Shown: positions 34,583 to 43,249 of the stretch, piece after piece
Layout of the letters: each line of letters begins with the position of its first letter
Position numbering within the stretch: the stretch's first letter is position 1
DNA from: Feifania hominis
Lineage (GTDB): Bacteria; Bacillota; Clostridia; Oscillospirales; Feifaniaceae
Assembly: GCF_014384765.1 (NCBI RefSeq)
Contig: NZ_JACRSP010000002.1
Span: 62,001 to 126,000 of the forward strand
Direction of reading: 5' to 3'
Length of the DNA: 64,000 nucleotides
Made by a program: the position numbers and the translations under genes
Notes under the pieces: model-generated
Databases searched by the model: none
What the model saw: the letters and a program-made list of their open reading frames with translations, nothing else
Told to the model about the DNA's origin: nothing

Positions 34583-35254
34583 ATGAAGCAGGGTAAACTG
34601 ATCTTGACCGCTGTCGACCGACAGGTTCTGGCGTCCTGTTCCGCGCTGTTGGACGGTCTGGCCGAATATCTGGGAAACGGCTACGAGATTGTTCTGCACA
34701 GTCTGGAGGATCCGAGTGCTTCTGTCATCAAAATTGTCAACGGCCACCACACGGGCCGTCAGCCCGGCGCCCCCATTACGGATCTGGCGCTGTCCATGCT
34801 CGATCAGCTCAATGAGAGCAACGGGTCTACTGCTATTTCCTACTTCACGCGAAATCAAAAAGGCGATCCGCTCAAGTCCACCACCATAGCCATTCACGGG
34901 GAACACGAGCGCATCATCGGACTTCTGTGTATCAATTTTTACCTCAATACATCTCTGTCGGAATTTCTATCCGTCTTCAGCCCGACGGCCCCCACTTTCG
35001 ACCCGGCGCAGATCACAGAAAATTTCGGCAAAAACGCCAATGAAATGGTTGCTCTGGCCGTGGCTCAGGCTCAGCTGCAGGTGGACTCTCTGCCCTCGGT
35101 ACTCCCCTCGCTCAAAAACCGTGAGGTCATCTCCCTGCTGCATGAGCGCGGGATTTTCAACATCAAAAATGCCGTACCCGCCGTGGCTGAGGCCATGAAT
35201 ATTTCCAAAAACACAGTATATCTGCACCTGCGCCATATCAGAGAGAAAAAGTGA
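34583..35254 (+). CDS. YheO/DauR-type transcriptional regulator (PAS plus HTH)
   Basis: 223 residues. Residues about 15-125 form the YheO-like PAS domain (LAEYLGNGYEIVLHSLEDPS, then STTIAIHGEHERIIGLLCIN). Residues 165-223 form a C-terminal HTH (KNREVISLLHERGIFNIKNA, then VAEAMNISKNTVYLHLRHI). DauR, a characterised relative, regulates D-amino acid catabolism. This one is divergent from the RidA/PLP/transporter operon and probably controls it in response to a small ligand. The start at 34583 has only a weak ribosome binding site after the leader hairpin, so translation may also be regulated. Confidence 0.88.
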   Translation: MKQGKLILTAVDRQVLASCSALLDGLAEYLGNGYEIVLHSLEDPSASVIKIVNGHHTGRQPGAPITDLALSMLDQLNESNGSTAISYFTRNQKGDPLKSTTIAIHGEHERIIGLLCINFYLNTSLSEFLSVFSPTAPTFDPAQITENFGKNANEMVALAVAQAQLQVDSLPSVLPSLKNREVISLLHERGIFNIKNAVPAVAEAMNISKNTVYLHLRHIREKK

Positions 35255-35273
35255 TCGTCTCCTCATCAGCGCC

Positions 35274-35307
35274 AAAAAAGGCTGCGCACCTCGGCGCAGC
35301 CTTTTTT
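35274..35307 (+). terminator. terminator of the YheO-type gene
   Basis: A 14-bp stem aaaaaaggctgcgc/gcgcagcctttttt with a 6-base loop and T-run, 20 bp after the stop codon. Confidence 0.88.
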
Positions 35308-35377
35308 ACTGTCATATTCAAGTTTCTTCTCCGAACCACCTGTATACCGGGGCATTCCCCTCTGCGGGAAGACGTCT

Positions 35378-36652
35378 CTACTCACCCGCCGCCAGCGTCT
35401 GATCGACGACCGACTGAATCATGTCTGCCGTCATGCCGCCAGGCACATAGCCGAACACATTGCCCTCGGCATCAATCATAAAGGTCGTCGGAAAAGAGCC
35501 GATTCCATAGGCCGCAAGCACATCACCGGTCGTATCCATCACCGTGGGGAACGTGTAGCCGCCCGCCTCGAGGAAGTCTGCCACCTCTTCGGCGGTCTTG
35601 TCGTTGTTGTGGGGGTGCTCCTCGTCGCGCGGATTCGCCACGCCGAGCACCACGACCTCGCCGCTGTTCTCCTCATATTTCTCATAGAGCTGCTGAATGT
35701 GGGGCATCTCATTCTGGCAGGGCGGACACCAGGTCGCCCAGAAGTTCAAAAAGACCACCTGTCCCCGATAGTCCGACAGCGTGTGGCTCACGCCGTTTTG
35801 ATCGGTGAGAGTGAAGTCGGGTGCGGCAATCGCGTCCGGCTCTGTTTCGGGCGCGGGATCCCGGCCGGTCTGTTCCTCTTTGCCGCCGTTTTCCGTCTGC
35901 CCGCTCTGGGAAGTTGACGCGGGGGGATTGGGCGCGCCAAATCCCGAGAGATAGCTTGTGATTCCGTTCATCCAGCCGGTAAACATCATCACGCCCATGG
36001 CAATCATCAAAATGCCGCCCGCCTTAACCGTATAGCGTACGACGTTTCGGTGCCTGCGAAAGAAGCTCAGAAGTGTCCCGGTGAAGAGTCCCACCGCAAG
36101 AAAGGGCAATACAAAGCCGAGGGTGTACACCCCGATGAGCGCGTAGCCCGCCGCCGAGGAGGCGGCCGAGCCCGCCATCAGCAGTACGCTTGCCAGCGCC
36201 GGCCCCACGCAGGGTGTCCAGGCAAAGCTGAATGTAAAACCGAGCACAAGCGCCACCAACGGGTTCATGGAAAACCGGGAGAGGTTAAACGGCAGCCGGT
36301 GTTCACGCCCCATCGGCCGGTCGGAGAAGAGCTGAAACGCACCGAAGAGAATGACAACAACACCGCCGATGCGGGCAAAGAGCGCGCGGTTGCCGCTGAA
36401 AAAGCGGCCGGCAGCTGTAAAGCCAAAGCCGAGGGCAAAAAAGGCAAAACTCACGCCCAGCACAAAAAAGGCCGTGTTTCTGATTACCGTTGCGCGGCGG
36501 TAACGGATCTCGCCGTCCTCACCCACAGTCTTTGCGCCGCCGGCGAGATAGCCGATGTAGAGCGGAACAAGCGGCAGAACACAGGGGGAGAAAAAGCTGA
36601 GCAGCCCCTGAAAAAATACGGTCAGCGCTGAAACGCCGGTCTGTAGTGTCAT
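35378..36652 (-). CDS. CcdA-like membrane protein fused to a TlpA/ResA-type thioredoxin
   Basis: 424 residues. Residues 1-240 are a six-helix CcdA/DsbD-beta domain with its cysteine pair: SFFSPCVLPLVPLYIGYLAG in the first helix and FAWTPCVGPAL in the fourth. A Pro/Gln/Glu-rich linker follows at about 240-285. Residues 290-424 are an extracytoplasmic thioredoxin with FWATWCPPCQNEMP (CPPC, ResA-like) and the cis-Pro turn GSFPTTF. The fusion moves electrons from the cytoplasm to reduce extracellular disulfides. The ATG at 36652 has GGAGGA 6 bases upstream. It is monocistronic. Confidence 0.9.
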   Translation of the reverse strand: MTLQTGVSALTVFFQGLLSFFSPCVLPLVPLYIGYLAGGAKTVGEDGEIRYRRATVIRNTAFFVLGVSFAFFALGFGFTAAGRFFSGNRALFARIGGVVVILFGAFQLFSDRPMGREHRLPFNLSRFSMNPLVALVLGFTFSFAWTPCVGPALASVLLMAGSAASSAAGYALIGVYTLGFVLPFLAVGLFTGTLLSFFRRHRNVVRYTVKAGGILMIAMGVMMFTGWMNGITSYLSGFGAPNPPASTSQSGQTENGGKEEQTGRDPAPETEPDAIAAPDFTLTDQNGVSHTLSDYRGQVVFLNFWATWCPPCQNEMPHIQQLYEKYEENSGEVVVLGVANPRDEEHPHNNDKTAEEVADFLEAGGYTFPTVMDTTGDVLAAYGIGSFPTTFMIDAEGNVFGYVPGGMTADMIQSVVDQTLAAGE

Positions 36653-36806
36653 GGTATGTCCTCCAGAAATTGATACTGCTATTGTATCCAATCCCCCGGG
36701 TTCTCACAAGACTTTCCTGTCGTTTTTGCGTGACTTTGTCACATTGAAAAGGTCGCTTCACTATGGTAGAGTATTGGTAGTATCAAAAGGAGAGGCGGTA
36801 TGTCAA

Positions 36807-38081
36807 ATGGGAGTGGTATCCGAACTGCTTGCCAATGTTCCCCTGCCCCGTATGGTTGAAGTTCGCCAGCATTTTTCCAGAGAGCGCATCGAGCCGGCCA
36901 ATCTGCCCGACATTGTCCGCGGCGAACTCATGCGTGAGAAGATCCGAAGCCGCGTGCACCCGGGTATGCGTGTTGCCATCACCTGCGGCAGCCGGGGTGT
37001 CGCCAACATCGCCCTCATCACCCGCGCCATTGTGGACTTTGTGCGCGAGTGCGGCGGTGAACCCTTTGTCTTCCCCGCTATGGGCAGTCACGGCGGCGCG
37101 ACCGCTGAGGGACAGCGGGACATTCTGACCAGCTACGGCGTCACCGAGCAGGCGATGGGCTGTCCCATCCTCTGCAGCATGGAAACCGTTCAGATCGGCC
37201 GCACCGACGACGGGATTCCCGTCTACATCGACCGCTTTGCCGCCGAGGCGGACGGCATCATCCTCTGCGGCCGCATCAAGGCCCACACCGGCTTTCAGGG
37301 GCCCTATGAGAGCGGCCTGATGAAAATGGCCACCATCGGCATGGGCAAGCAGTACGGCGCTGAATTCTGCCACGCCGCGGGCTTCAAGCACATGGCGGTC
37401 AACATGCCCAAAATTGCAAACGTCATTCTGAAGAGCGCCAATGTCATCGCAGGCGTCGGTCTGATTGAAAATGCCTACGACGAGACCTGCAGGGCCGTCG
37501 CGCTGACAGCCGAAGAAATTCCCGAGCGCGAGCCCGGGCTTCTGCTCGAGGCAAAGGCCAAAATGGGCAGACTTCTCTTCTCCGGCACGGATGTGCTCGT
37601 GGTGGACAAGATCGGCAAAAACATCAGCGGCGACGGCATGGACCCCAACATCACCGGCCGGCCCATGACTCCCTACCTCGACAGCAAGTTCGACGCGCAG
37701 CGCATCGTGGTTCTGGATCTGACAGACGAGACTCACGGCAATGCAAACGGCTCGGGAATGGCCGATGTGACGACCCGCCGCCTCGTCAACAAGCTGGACA
37801 CCGAAATCACCTATCCAAACGCCATCACCTGCAATGTGCTCGAGGGGGTCAAGATTCCCCTCTTCGTCAACACCGACCGAGAGGCAGTACAGCTGGCGGT
37901 GCGCACCTGCGTGGAGATCGACCATGCCCAGCCGCGCATCATCCGCATCCGGGACACGCTGAGTCTTGACACCATACTCATCTCCGAGGCCATGCTCGAC
38001 GAAGCGCGCGCCAACCCCGATCTCACCATACTCGGCGAGCCGACACCGTGGCCCTTTGACGAGAGCGGAAACCTCTGGTGA
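36807..38081 (+). CDS. LarA-like (DUF2088) protein, nickel-pincer racemase superfamily
   Basis: 424 residues. The DUF2088 N-terminal domain shows GMRVAITCGSRGVANIALIT and FVFPAMGSHGGATAEGQRDI, the histidine-containing segment that resembles the LarA active-site region. Later segments include GRIKAHTGFQGPYESGLMKM and GSGMADVTTRRLV. LarA proteins racemise lactate or other 2-hydroxy acids with a nickel-pincer nucleotide. No LarB, LarC or LarE genes are present here, so activity is open. The ATG at 36807 is used with AAAGGAGAGG about 11 bases upstream. It is divergent from the CcdA fusion gene. Confidence 0.75.
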   Translation: MGVVSELLANVPLPRMVEVRQHFSRERIEPANLPDIVRGELMREKIRSRVHPGMRVAITCGSRGVANIALITRAIVDFVRECGGEPFVFPAMGSHGGATAEGQRDILTSYGVTEQAMGCPILCSMETVQIGRTDDGIPVYIDRFAAEADGIILCGRIKAHTGFQGPYESGLMKMATIGMGKQYGAEFCHAAGFKHMAVNMPKIANVILKSANVIAGVGLIENAYDETCRAVALTAEEIPEREPGLLLEAKAKMGRLLFSGTDVLVVDKIGKNISGDGMDPNITGRPMTPYLDSKFDAQRIVVLDLTDETHGNANGSGMADVTTRRLVNKLDTEITYPNAITCNVLEGVKIPLFVNTDREAVQLAVRTCVEIDHAQPRIIRIRDTLSLDTILISEAMLDEARANPDLTILGEPTPWPFDESGNLW

Positions 38082-38116
38082 AACCGCCTCAGGCAAAACG
38101 CAAAGATACAGCGCAC

Positions 38117-38158
38117 AGAGACACCCCATGCCCATGCTGCACGGGGTGTCTCTTTTTT
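38117..38158 (+). terminator. terminator of the LarA-like gene
   Basis: An 11-bp stem agagacacccc/ggggtgtctct with a 15-base loop and a T6 run. Confidence 0.8.
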
Positions 38159-38258
38159 CATTTTTGTGCACGGAGTCAAAACGGGCGTCGCGTGCCTTGC
38201 GTCCACTTGCCGGCAGTGGTAAAATAGAGGAAATTCAACTGCAAAAGGAGCAGATAAT

Positions 38259-38618
38259 ATGAACACTGCGGAACGCAACTTTATCGTAGAGAAGACCCAT
38301 GAACTCATCGGCGCGGCGTCCTGCTGCGCCGAGGCGAAAGCCGCCGCGCAGGCCTGGCTGGACGCTCTCGGCACGGAAAACGAGGCCCAGGCGACAAAGG
38401 CTTACATCGCCGAGCTCGAGCAGGACATCGGGCCGATTGACGGTCTGATCGCCTTTGCCGAATCGAATGAGGGCGCTGCCCATTTCGGTGCGGAGGCCGC
38501 CAAAAACATCGCGGCACATGCCAGAGAGATCAAGGCCGCCGGAGCGAAGTACTGCGACTGCCCCGCCTGTGCTGCCTGCGAGGCCATCCTCAGCAAAAAA
38601 GAACTTCTTTTAAAGTGA
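38259..38618 (+). CDS. small conserved Cys-rich protein of unknown function
   Basis: 119 residues, helical and Ala/Glu-rich, with cysteines at SCC (22-23) and the cluster KYCDCPACAACEAIL near the C-terminus. A very similar family is common in gut Clostridia and, as far as I recall, is sometimes labelled Hsp90-like; nothing here resembles the Hsp90 ATPase. The Cys cluster could bind a metal. AAAGGAG lies 9 bases before the ATG. It is monocistronic between two terminators. Confidence 0.72.
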   Translation: MNTAERNFIVEKTHELIGAASCCAEAKAAAQAWLDALGTENEAQATKAYIAELEQDIGPIDGLIAFAESNEGAAHFGAEAAKNIAAHAREIKAAGAKYCDCPACAACEAILSKKELLLK

Positions 38619-38627
38619 GCTATCGGT

Positions 38628-38665
38628 AAAAGTGGCGCCCGTCATTGCTGACGGGCGCCACTTTT
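38628..38665. terminator. bidirectional terminator
   Basis: A perfect stem of about 17 bp, containing gtggcgcccgtca, with a TTGC loop. It lies between the Cys-rich protein gene and the convergent BTAD regulator. Confidence 0.88.
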
Positions 38666-38704
38666 GCATTACTCATACATTTTCAGGGCGGAGAATGCCC
38701 ACCT

Positions 38705-39952
38705 CTACGGAGCGGCCACTGCCAACTCTGACTGATCCTCATCGGGTGCAACTGTGTGCGCCGGCATTATGGGGTAGAGCTTGTAGCTGATGACCAGATC
38801 ATGCTGATTCTGCCCCTGCCAGAAGCGGTTTAGAATCCGCTCGGCAATCTGCTCTCCGCTTTGCTCGGTCGCCGAGGGCAAAAGCAGCAAAAACTGCGAC
38901 GGGCTGTACCGTGTGTAGACGTCACCACTGCACAGCGAGACATGAATGACACTCGCCAGACGTTCCATCGCTCCACTGAGGATTCCCGCGGTGGGAATTT
39001 CTCCGCGCTGATTCGCAACCGTGAACAGACACAGGTGAATCGGCTGCGCCGTATGCGAAATCGTGCGGGCCAGGAGCCGGTAAATCTCCCGAAAGAGGTC
39101 GTACTTACAGTAGTAGGCGCCGCTGATCTGTTCCTTTTCCCGCAGCTGCTCCGAGATTTTCACAAGATCCCGCTCGGTGCTGTGCGAGACTTCGGTGATG
39201 TTGCGGCAGAGTTCTGTGACGCGTTCGCTCGGCGCCTGGCCAGAGTGCTCGAGAAACAGACTTGTCATGCGGCGATAGAGGTTGAGCGCCGACTGCTGCA
39301 TTCCGAGCTGAATGAGCGAATGGATCGTCTGGTAGTAGAGTTCCTCATCATAGGGGTCAAAGGTCCGCGCTGTGTTGCAAATCCGCACAATTTCGCGGTA
39401 GTTCTCTTTCGGCCGCAGAAGCTCCACCATGCGAAGGACATTCTCCCGATACATGTCGTGGTACTGCTCACGCAGCGGCGTTGTCCATGTCTCATTTTCA
39501 TACTTCGGCATAAACGGGCCGCAGTAGAGCTCCATCGCCTCTTCACAGCGCTGGAGCCGCTCCTCATTGGAAATTCCCTGTGCCGCCGCGCGGGAACAGC
39601 GCAGCGAGAAGAGCTCTGTGTCATATTCCACGGGCAGATCAGCGTTCCAAAAGTAGCTGTCACCCCGGTAGACAACCATCTTCTTGCCCGGCCAGTCGCC
39701 GAGTGTTTCCAGCATCAGACGCAGCCGGTGGATCAGCGCCTTGAGTGCATTCGACGGATCCGTGATCTCCTCATCGTGCCAAAGCATGTCAATGAGTTCT
39801 CTCTGCGCAACAGGCCGGCCGCGGTGGACAATCAGATAACTCAGCAGCAGCCAGATCTTCCTGGAGCGATTGCTGTCATCGTCAAAGCTGCCCTTGGGGC
39901 CGGAAATGGAAAAACCGCCCAACATATTCACTTTCAGAATCGCCGGGGACAT
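38705..39952 (-). CDS. BTAD (SARP-like) transcriptional regulator with C-terminal degenerate cyclase-like domain
   Basis: 415 residues. Residues 1-105 form a winged-helix OmpR-type DNA-binding domain (MLGGFSISG, then SRKIWLLLSYLIVHRGRPV and NALKALIHRLRLML). Residues 110-250 are a bacterial transcriptional activation domain of TPR-like helices. Residues about 285-390 resemble a degenerate GGDEF-like domain (SGDVYTRYSPSQFLLLLPS), with no GGDEF signature. The ribosome binding site is GAGGTGA. The protein is divergent from a glycosyltransferase gene 293 bp away. Its targets are unknown. Confidence 0.8.
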   Translation of the reverse strand: MSPAILKVNMLGGFSISGPKGSFDDDSNRSRKIWLLLSYLIVHRGRPVAQRELIDMLWHDEEITDPSNALKALIHRLRLMLETLGDWPGKKMVVYRGDSYFWNADLPVEYDTELFSLRCSRAAAQGISNEERLQRCEEAMELYCGPFMPKYENETWTTPLREQYHDMYRENVLRMVELLRPKENYREIVRICNTARTFDPYDEELYYQTIHSLIQLGMQQSALNLYRRMTSLFLEHSGQAPSERVTELCRNITEVSHSTERDLVKISEQLREKEQISGAYYCKYDLFREIYRLLARTISHTAQPIHLCLFTVANQRGEIPTAGILSGAMERLASVIHVSLCSGDVYTRYSPSQFLLLLPSATEQSGEQIAERILNRFWQGQNQHDLVISYKLYPIMPAHTVAPDEDQSELAVAAP

Positions 39953-40245
39953 GTAAAATCACCTCGAACTCACAGCCACAAACTGACATCCTTAGTAATT
40001 GCGATTTGCTGTCATTTTATAACAAAAACAGGTGGTTTTCAATGTGATTTCATACCTTGCGGCGACAAAACAGTCAATTTTGCCCGTTTTTACACAATTC
40101 GTCTCAATTTTACGGCAGGCGCGCTGCACACCCGCCTCCATTTAAAGCTCATCTGCCTGTGAGCAGCCGTGTCAGTCCGGCGCACGAACCGATTGCCCTC
40201 CCCCGGCATACCATGTGATAGAAATCACGTTTGGGGGGAATGACC

Positions 40246-41358
40246 ATGGCAACAATCAGTCTGTGTATGATTGTCAAAAATGAGCAGCAGGTGCTCGCGC
40301 GCTGCCTGGACAGCGTGCGGGGTGCAGTGGATGAAATCGTCATCGTCGACACCGGCAGCACCGATTCGACCCGCGAAATCGCCTTGCGCTACACGGATCG
40401 CGTATACGACTTTTTGTGGATTGACGACTTCTCGGCGGCACGCAACTTCTCCTTTGACCAGGCGACCATGGACTACTGCATGTGGCTGGACGCCGACGAT
40501 GTGCTCACCGCTGAAGACCGCGACGGACTCATTGCACTCAAGAGCTCTCTCCTGCCCGAGACCGACGTCGTTATGATGAAGTACAACACGGCCTTCGACA
40601 GCGCCGGCCGCCCCACTTTCAGCTATTACCGCGAGCGGATTCTTCGGCGCGGCAAGTTTCGCTGGGAGGGGGCCGTGCACGAGGTCATCGCGCCGTCGGG
40701 TGTCATTCTCCACTCCCCTCTCGCCGTAACTCACCAAAAACTTCACGCCGCCGAACCCGGGCGAAATCTGCGCATCTTCGAGAAACTGCTCGCCGGCGGC
40801 AGAGTTCTCACACCCCGCGAGCAGTTCTACTACGCCCGCGAACTCTACTATGCCGGCCGGTATCAGGAAGCTGCCGCCGCCTTTGCGAGCTTTCTCTCAC
40901 AGGGGCGCGGCTGGGTGGTCAACAACATCGACGCCTGCCGTCTGCTCTCGGCCTGCCGAAGCGAATTGGGAGATGCCGACGGCGCGCTCGGCGCGCTGTT
41001 GCAGGCTCTGCGCTACGGCCCGCCGGACGCTGAGCTCTGCTGTGATCTCGGGCACTGGTTTCGCAGCCGCGCCCGCTACCGTGACGCCATCTTCTGGTAT
41101 GCGCTCGCCCTCGGGCGCAAGACCGACGAGCGCACGGGCGCCTTTGTCAGCGTCGACTCCTGCGGCTATCTTCCCGCCATCTGGATGTGTGTCTGCTACG
41201 ACCGGCTCGGGGAGTGGGAGAACGCTGAATACTACAATGAGCTCGCCGGCAGCTTTAAACCGGAGGACGGAACCTACTTAAAAAACAAGTCCTACTTTCT
41301 GAACAGAAAGCAGACCAACCGCGTGCCGGAAGACCGTTTGGCATCAACCGCACAATAG
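40246..41358 (+). CDS. family 2 glycosyltransferase with TPR region
   Basis: 370 residues. Residues 1-110 hold the GT-A core of GT2: SLCMIVKNEQQVLARCLDSV, EIVIVDTGSTDST, and the metal-binding WLDADD near residue 82. Residues 120-175 contain RWEGAVHEVI, typical of the TPR-linked GT2 group. Residues 185-340 are TPR-like helices (REQFYYARELYYAGRYQEAA). It is soluble. The acceptor is unknown; relatives glycosylate proteins or peptides. The ATG at 40246 is best spaced from GGGGGG. It is transcribed just upstream of azlCD but 100 bp away. Confidence 0.87.
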   Translation: MATISLCMIVKNEQQVLARCLDSVRGAVDEIVIVDTGSTDSTREIALRYTDRVYDFLWIDDFSAARNFSFDQATMDYCMWLDADDVLTAEDRDGLIALKSSLLPETDVVMMKYNTAFDSAGRPTFSYYRERILRRGKFRWEGAVHEVIAPSGVILHSPLAVTHQKLHAAEPGRNLRIFEKLLAGGRVLTPREQFYYARELYYAGRYQEAAAAFASFLSQGRGWVVNNIDACRLLSACRSELGDADGALGALLQALRYGPPDAELCCDLGHWFRSRARYRDAIFWYALALGRKTDERTGAFVSVDSCGYLPAIWMCVCYDRLGEWENAEYYNELAGSFKPEDGTYLKNKSYFLNRKQTNRVPEDRLASTAQ

Positions 41359-41458
41359 GCATACGCGCAAACGTGCATCGTATGCAGGCCCAACGCGCTT
41401 GACACGGCGCCGTCCGGTGCGGTATGATTTTTCCATTCCAGCCCGAAGAGGTGAGAGC

Positions 41459-42178
41459 ATGACCACACAGACGCGGCGCGCGCAGCACCAGGCGGCGCTG
41501 AGAGCCGCTTTTCCACACACCATACCCATACTGACCGGCTATCTGGTGCTTGGCACTGCATTCGGCATTCTGATCACAACGGCCGGTTTTTCCATCTGGT
41601 GGGCCATCGGCACCAGTGTCTTTATCTATGCCGGCGGCGTGCAGTTTCTCGCGGTGAGCCTGATCACGCTCGGCGTTTCGCCGCTGTATGCCTTTCTCAT
41701 GTCGATCATGGTCAATGCGCGCCACCTCTTCTACGGCATGTCCTCACTTGAGACTTTCCGCGGGACAGGGCGATACAAGCCCTACCTGATCTTCGGGCTG
41801 ACCGACGAGACATTCTCCGTCATCTGCTCAGCAAAGCCGCCTGAGGAGGTCGACCGGACACTCTTCTACTTCTATGTGACGCTTCTCGACCACCTCTACT
41901 GGATTGGCGGCTCGGCCATCGGCGGACTTGCCGGCGGCTTTCTCAGCGGCCTTGACACAACCGGCTTCGACTTTGTCCTCACGGCGCTGTTCACGGTCAT
42001 TTTTCTGAACCAGTGGCGCGCGACCCAAAACCATCTGCCGGCTGTCGTCGGCGTTGCGGCCACGGTGCTCTGCCTTGTCCTCTTCGGCGCCGACCGGTTC
42101 CTGCTGCCCGCGATGGGGTTGATTCTGCTCGTGGTGACACTGATGCAAAAGCCCATGAGAAAGGAGAAGCTGCTGTGA
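41459..42178 (+). CDS. azlC: AzlC-family branched-chain amino acid exporter, large subunit
   Basis: 239 residues with the AzlC landmarks AFPHTIPILTGYLVLGTAFG, FIYAGGVQFLAVSLI, MSIMVNARHLFYGMS and the FGLTDETFSV segment. It works with AzlD to export branched-chain amino acids or analogues. The ATG at 41459 follows GAGGTGAG. The next gene starts at a GTG overlapping this stop codon by four bases, so both subunits are made together. Confidence 0.92.
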   Translation: MTTQTRRAQHQAALRAAFPHTIPILTGYLVLGTAFGILITTAGFSIWWAIGTSVFIYAGGVQFLAVSLITLGVSPLYAFLMSIMVNARHLFYGMSSLETFRGTGRYKPYLIFGLTDETFSVICSAKPPEEVDRTLFYFYVTLLDHLYWIGGSAIGGLAGGFLSGLDTTGFDFVLTALFTVIFLNQWRATQNHLPAVVGVAATVLCLVLFGADRFLLPAMGLILLVVTLMQKPMRKEKLL

Positions 42179-42501
42179 CAACTCTCTCCACTATGCTCTT
42201 TTTCGGTGCGGTCGCTGCCGGCACCTTTCTCACGCGCATCGCTCCCTTTCTCCTCTTTCCCGACCGGCGTACGCCGCCGCGGTATGTTGTCTACCTCGGC
42301 GAGGTGCTGCCCACTGCAATCATGGGGATGCTGGTGGTCTACTGTCTCAGGGGCGTGAATCCCGCTGTCTACCCGCATGGATTCCCCGAGCTGATCGCCC
42401 TTCTCTGCATCACAGTGCTGCACCTCTGGCGAAAAAACACCCTGCTCTCCATCGGCGGGGGCACGGTGATCTATCTGCTGCTCACGCGGCTGGTATTTTA
42501 A
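42175..42501 (+). CDS. azlD: AzlD-family branched-chain amino acid exporter, small subunit
   Basis: 108 residues with four hydrophobic segments and the landmarks TFLTRIAPFLLFPD, VYLGEVLPTAIMGMLVVYCL and LLSIGGGTVIYLLLTRLVF. The GTG start at 42175 overlaps the azlC stop (GTGA) and has AAGGAG 8 bases upstream. The longer in-frame extension inside azlC was not used. Confidence 0.92.
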   Translation: MTTLSTMLFFGAVAAGTFLTRIAPFLLFPDRRTPPRYVVYLGEVLPTAIMGMLVVYCLRGVNPAVYPHGFPELIALLCITVLHLWRKNTLLSIGGGTVIYLLLTRLVF

Positions 42502-42529
42502 AAGGGCGGCTCCCGTGAGCCGCCCTTTT
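42500..42529. terminator. terminator after azlCD
   Basis: A 13-bp stem aaaagggcggctc/gagccgccctttt with a CCGT loop, immediately at the azlD stop. Confidence 0.88.
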
Positions 42530-42575
42530 CTCGTTCGTCTATGGCAGAGCGCCGCACCGGCGCTCTCTTTTTGCG

Positions 42576-42902
42576 CTATGCCTGCTCCTGCCCCATGTGG
42601 CTGATGCCTGCGACGGCACTCACCGGCAGTGAGAAAGACAGCCCGCAGCCGGGCGTATCAAGTCCCGCCTCACGGCAGATTGCACGCATGATCTCGGCGC
42701 GCTCGGCGCGCGGTACAAGGGTGAGCACGACCTCTTTTTCCGGCTGGATGGTAATTCCGAAAAAGGTTGCGTCCTCGTGGACACCGGTTCCCCGCGCGTG
42801 GAGTATGGTGCCCCCCTGGGCTCCCGCCTCGCGCGCAGCTTTGACCACGCTGTCGGAAAACCCTCTGTTTACAATGGTGACAATCAGTTCAAATTCTCTC
42901 AT
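42576..42902 (-). CDS. P-II-like regulatory protein (second of pair)
   Basis: 108 residues with the P-II ferredoxin-like pattern: ELIVTIVNRGFSDSVVKAAR, GAQGGTILHARGTG and VVLTLVPRAERAEIMRAICR. A T-loop-like stretch is present (HEDATFFGITI) but lacks the GlnB uridylylation Tyr context. It is coupled to the preceding P-II-like gene by ATGA. Both follow a DUF1538 membrane protein gene, and a nucleotide-sensing control of that protein is inferred. Confidence 0.82.
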   Translation of the reverse strand: MREFELIVTIVNRGFSDSVVKAAREAGAQGGTILHARGTGVHEDATFFGITIQPEKEVVLTLVPRAERAEIMRAICREAGLDTPGCGLSFSLPVSAVAGISHMGQEQA

Positions 42903-43249
42903 CGTGTCCCCTCCTTATCTCCCATGAGCATGCCCATGGCCCGCAGTCCTCCAATTGCCGTCATCGGCACGCAGAAGAGAATCCCGTGCCCCGGCTGGTC
43001 GAGCTGCATGCGCTCGGTCAAAACGGCAAACAGCCGCTCTCGAAGTGCCTCGGGAATTCCCATGAGCACCACGTCTTTCTCCGTCTCGCCGAGGCCGAGA
43101 TAGTCGAGTATCTCGCTGTTTGCCGTGCCGAGACCGAGCAGAATCGTCGCGCGGCGCACCCCGAGCTCCCTCGCAATGGCCGTCATATTCTCTCCCTTTC
43201 CCCGGTCGACGATACCGACTGTAAGCGTCAGCTGTTCAATCTGTGTCAT
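42899..43249 (-). CDS. P-II-like regulatory protein (first of pair)
   Basis: 116 residues. P-II-like pattern: TLTVGIVDRGKGENMTAIAR, RRATILLGLGTANSEI and DVVLMGIPEALRERLFAVL. It differs clearly from its downstream neighbour, so the two are not a recent duplication; they may form a hetero-oligomer. It overlaps the end of the DUF1538 gene by 14 bases and the next P-II-like gene by 4. Confidence 0.8.
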   Translation of the reverse strand: MTQIEQLTLTVGIVDRGKGENMTAIARELGVRRATILLGLGTANSEILDYLGLGETEKDVVLMGIPEALRERLFAVLTERMQLDQPGHGILFCVPMTAIGGLRAMGMLMGDKEGTR

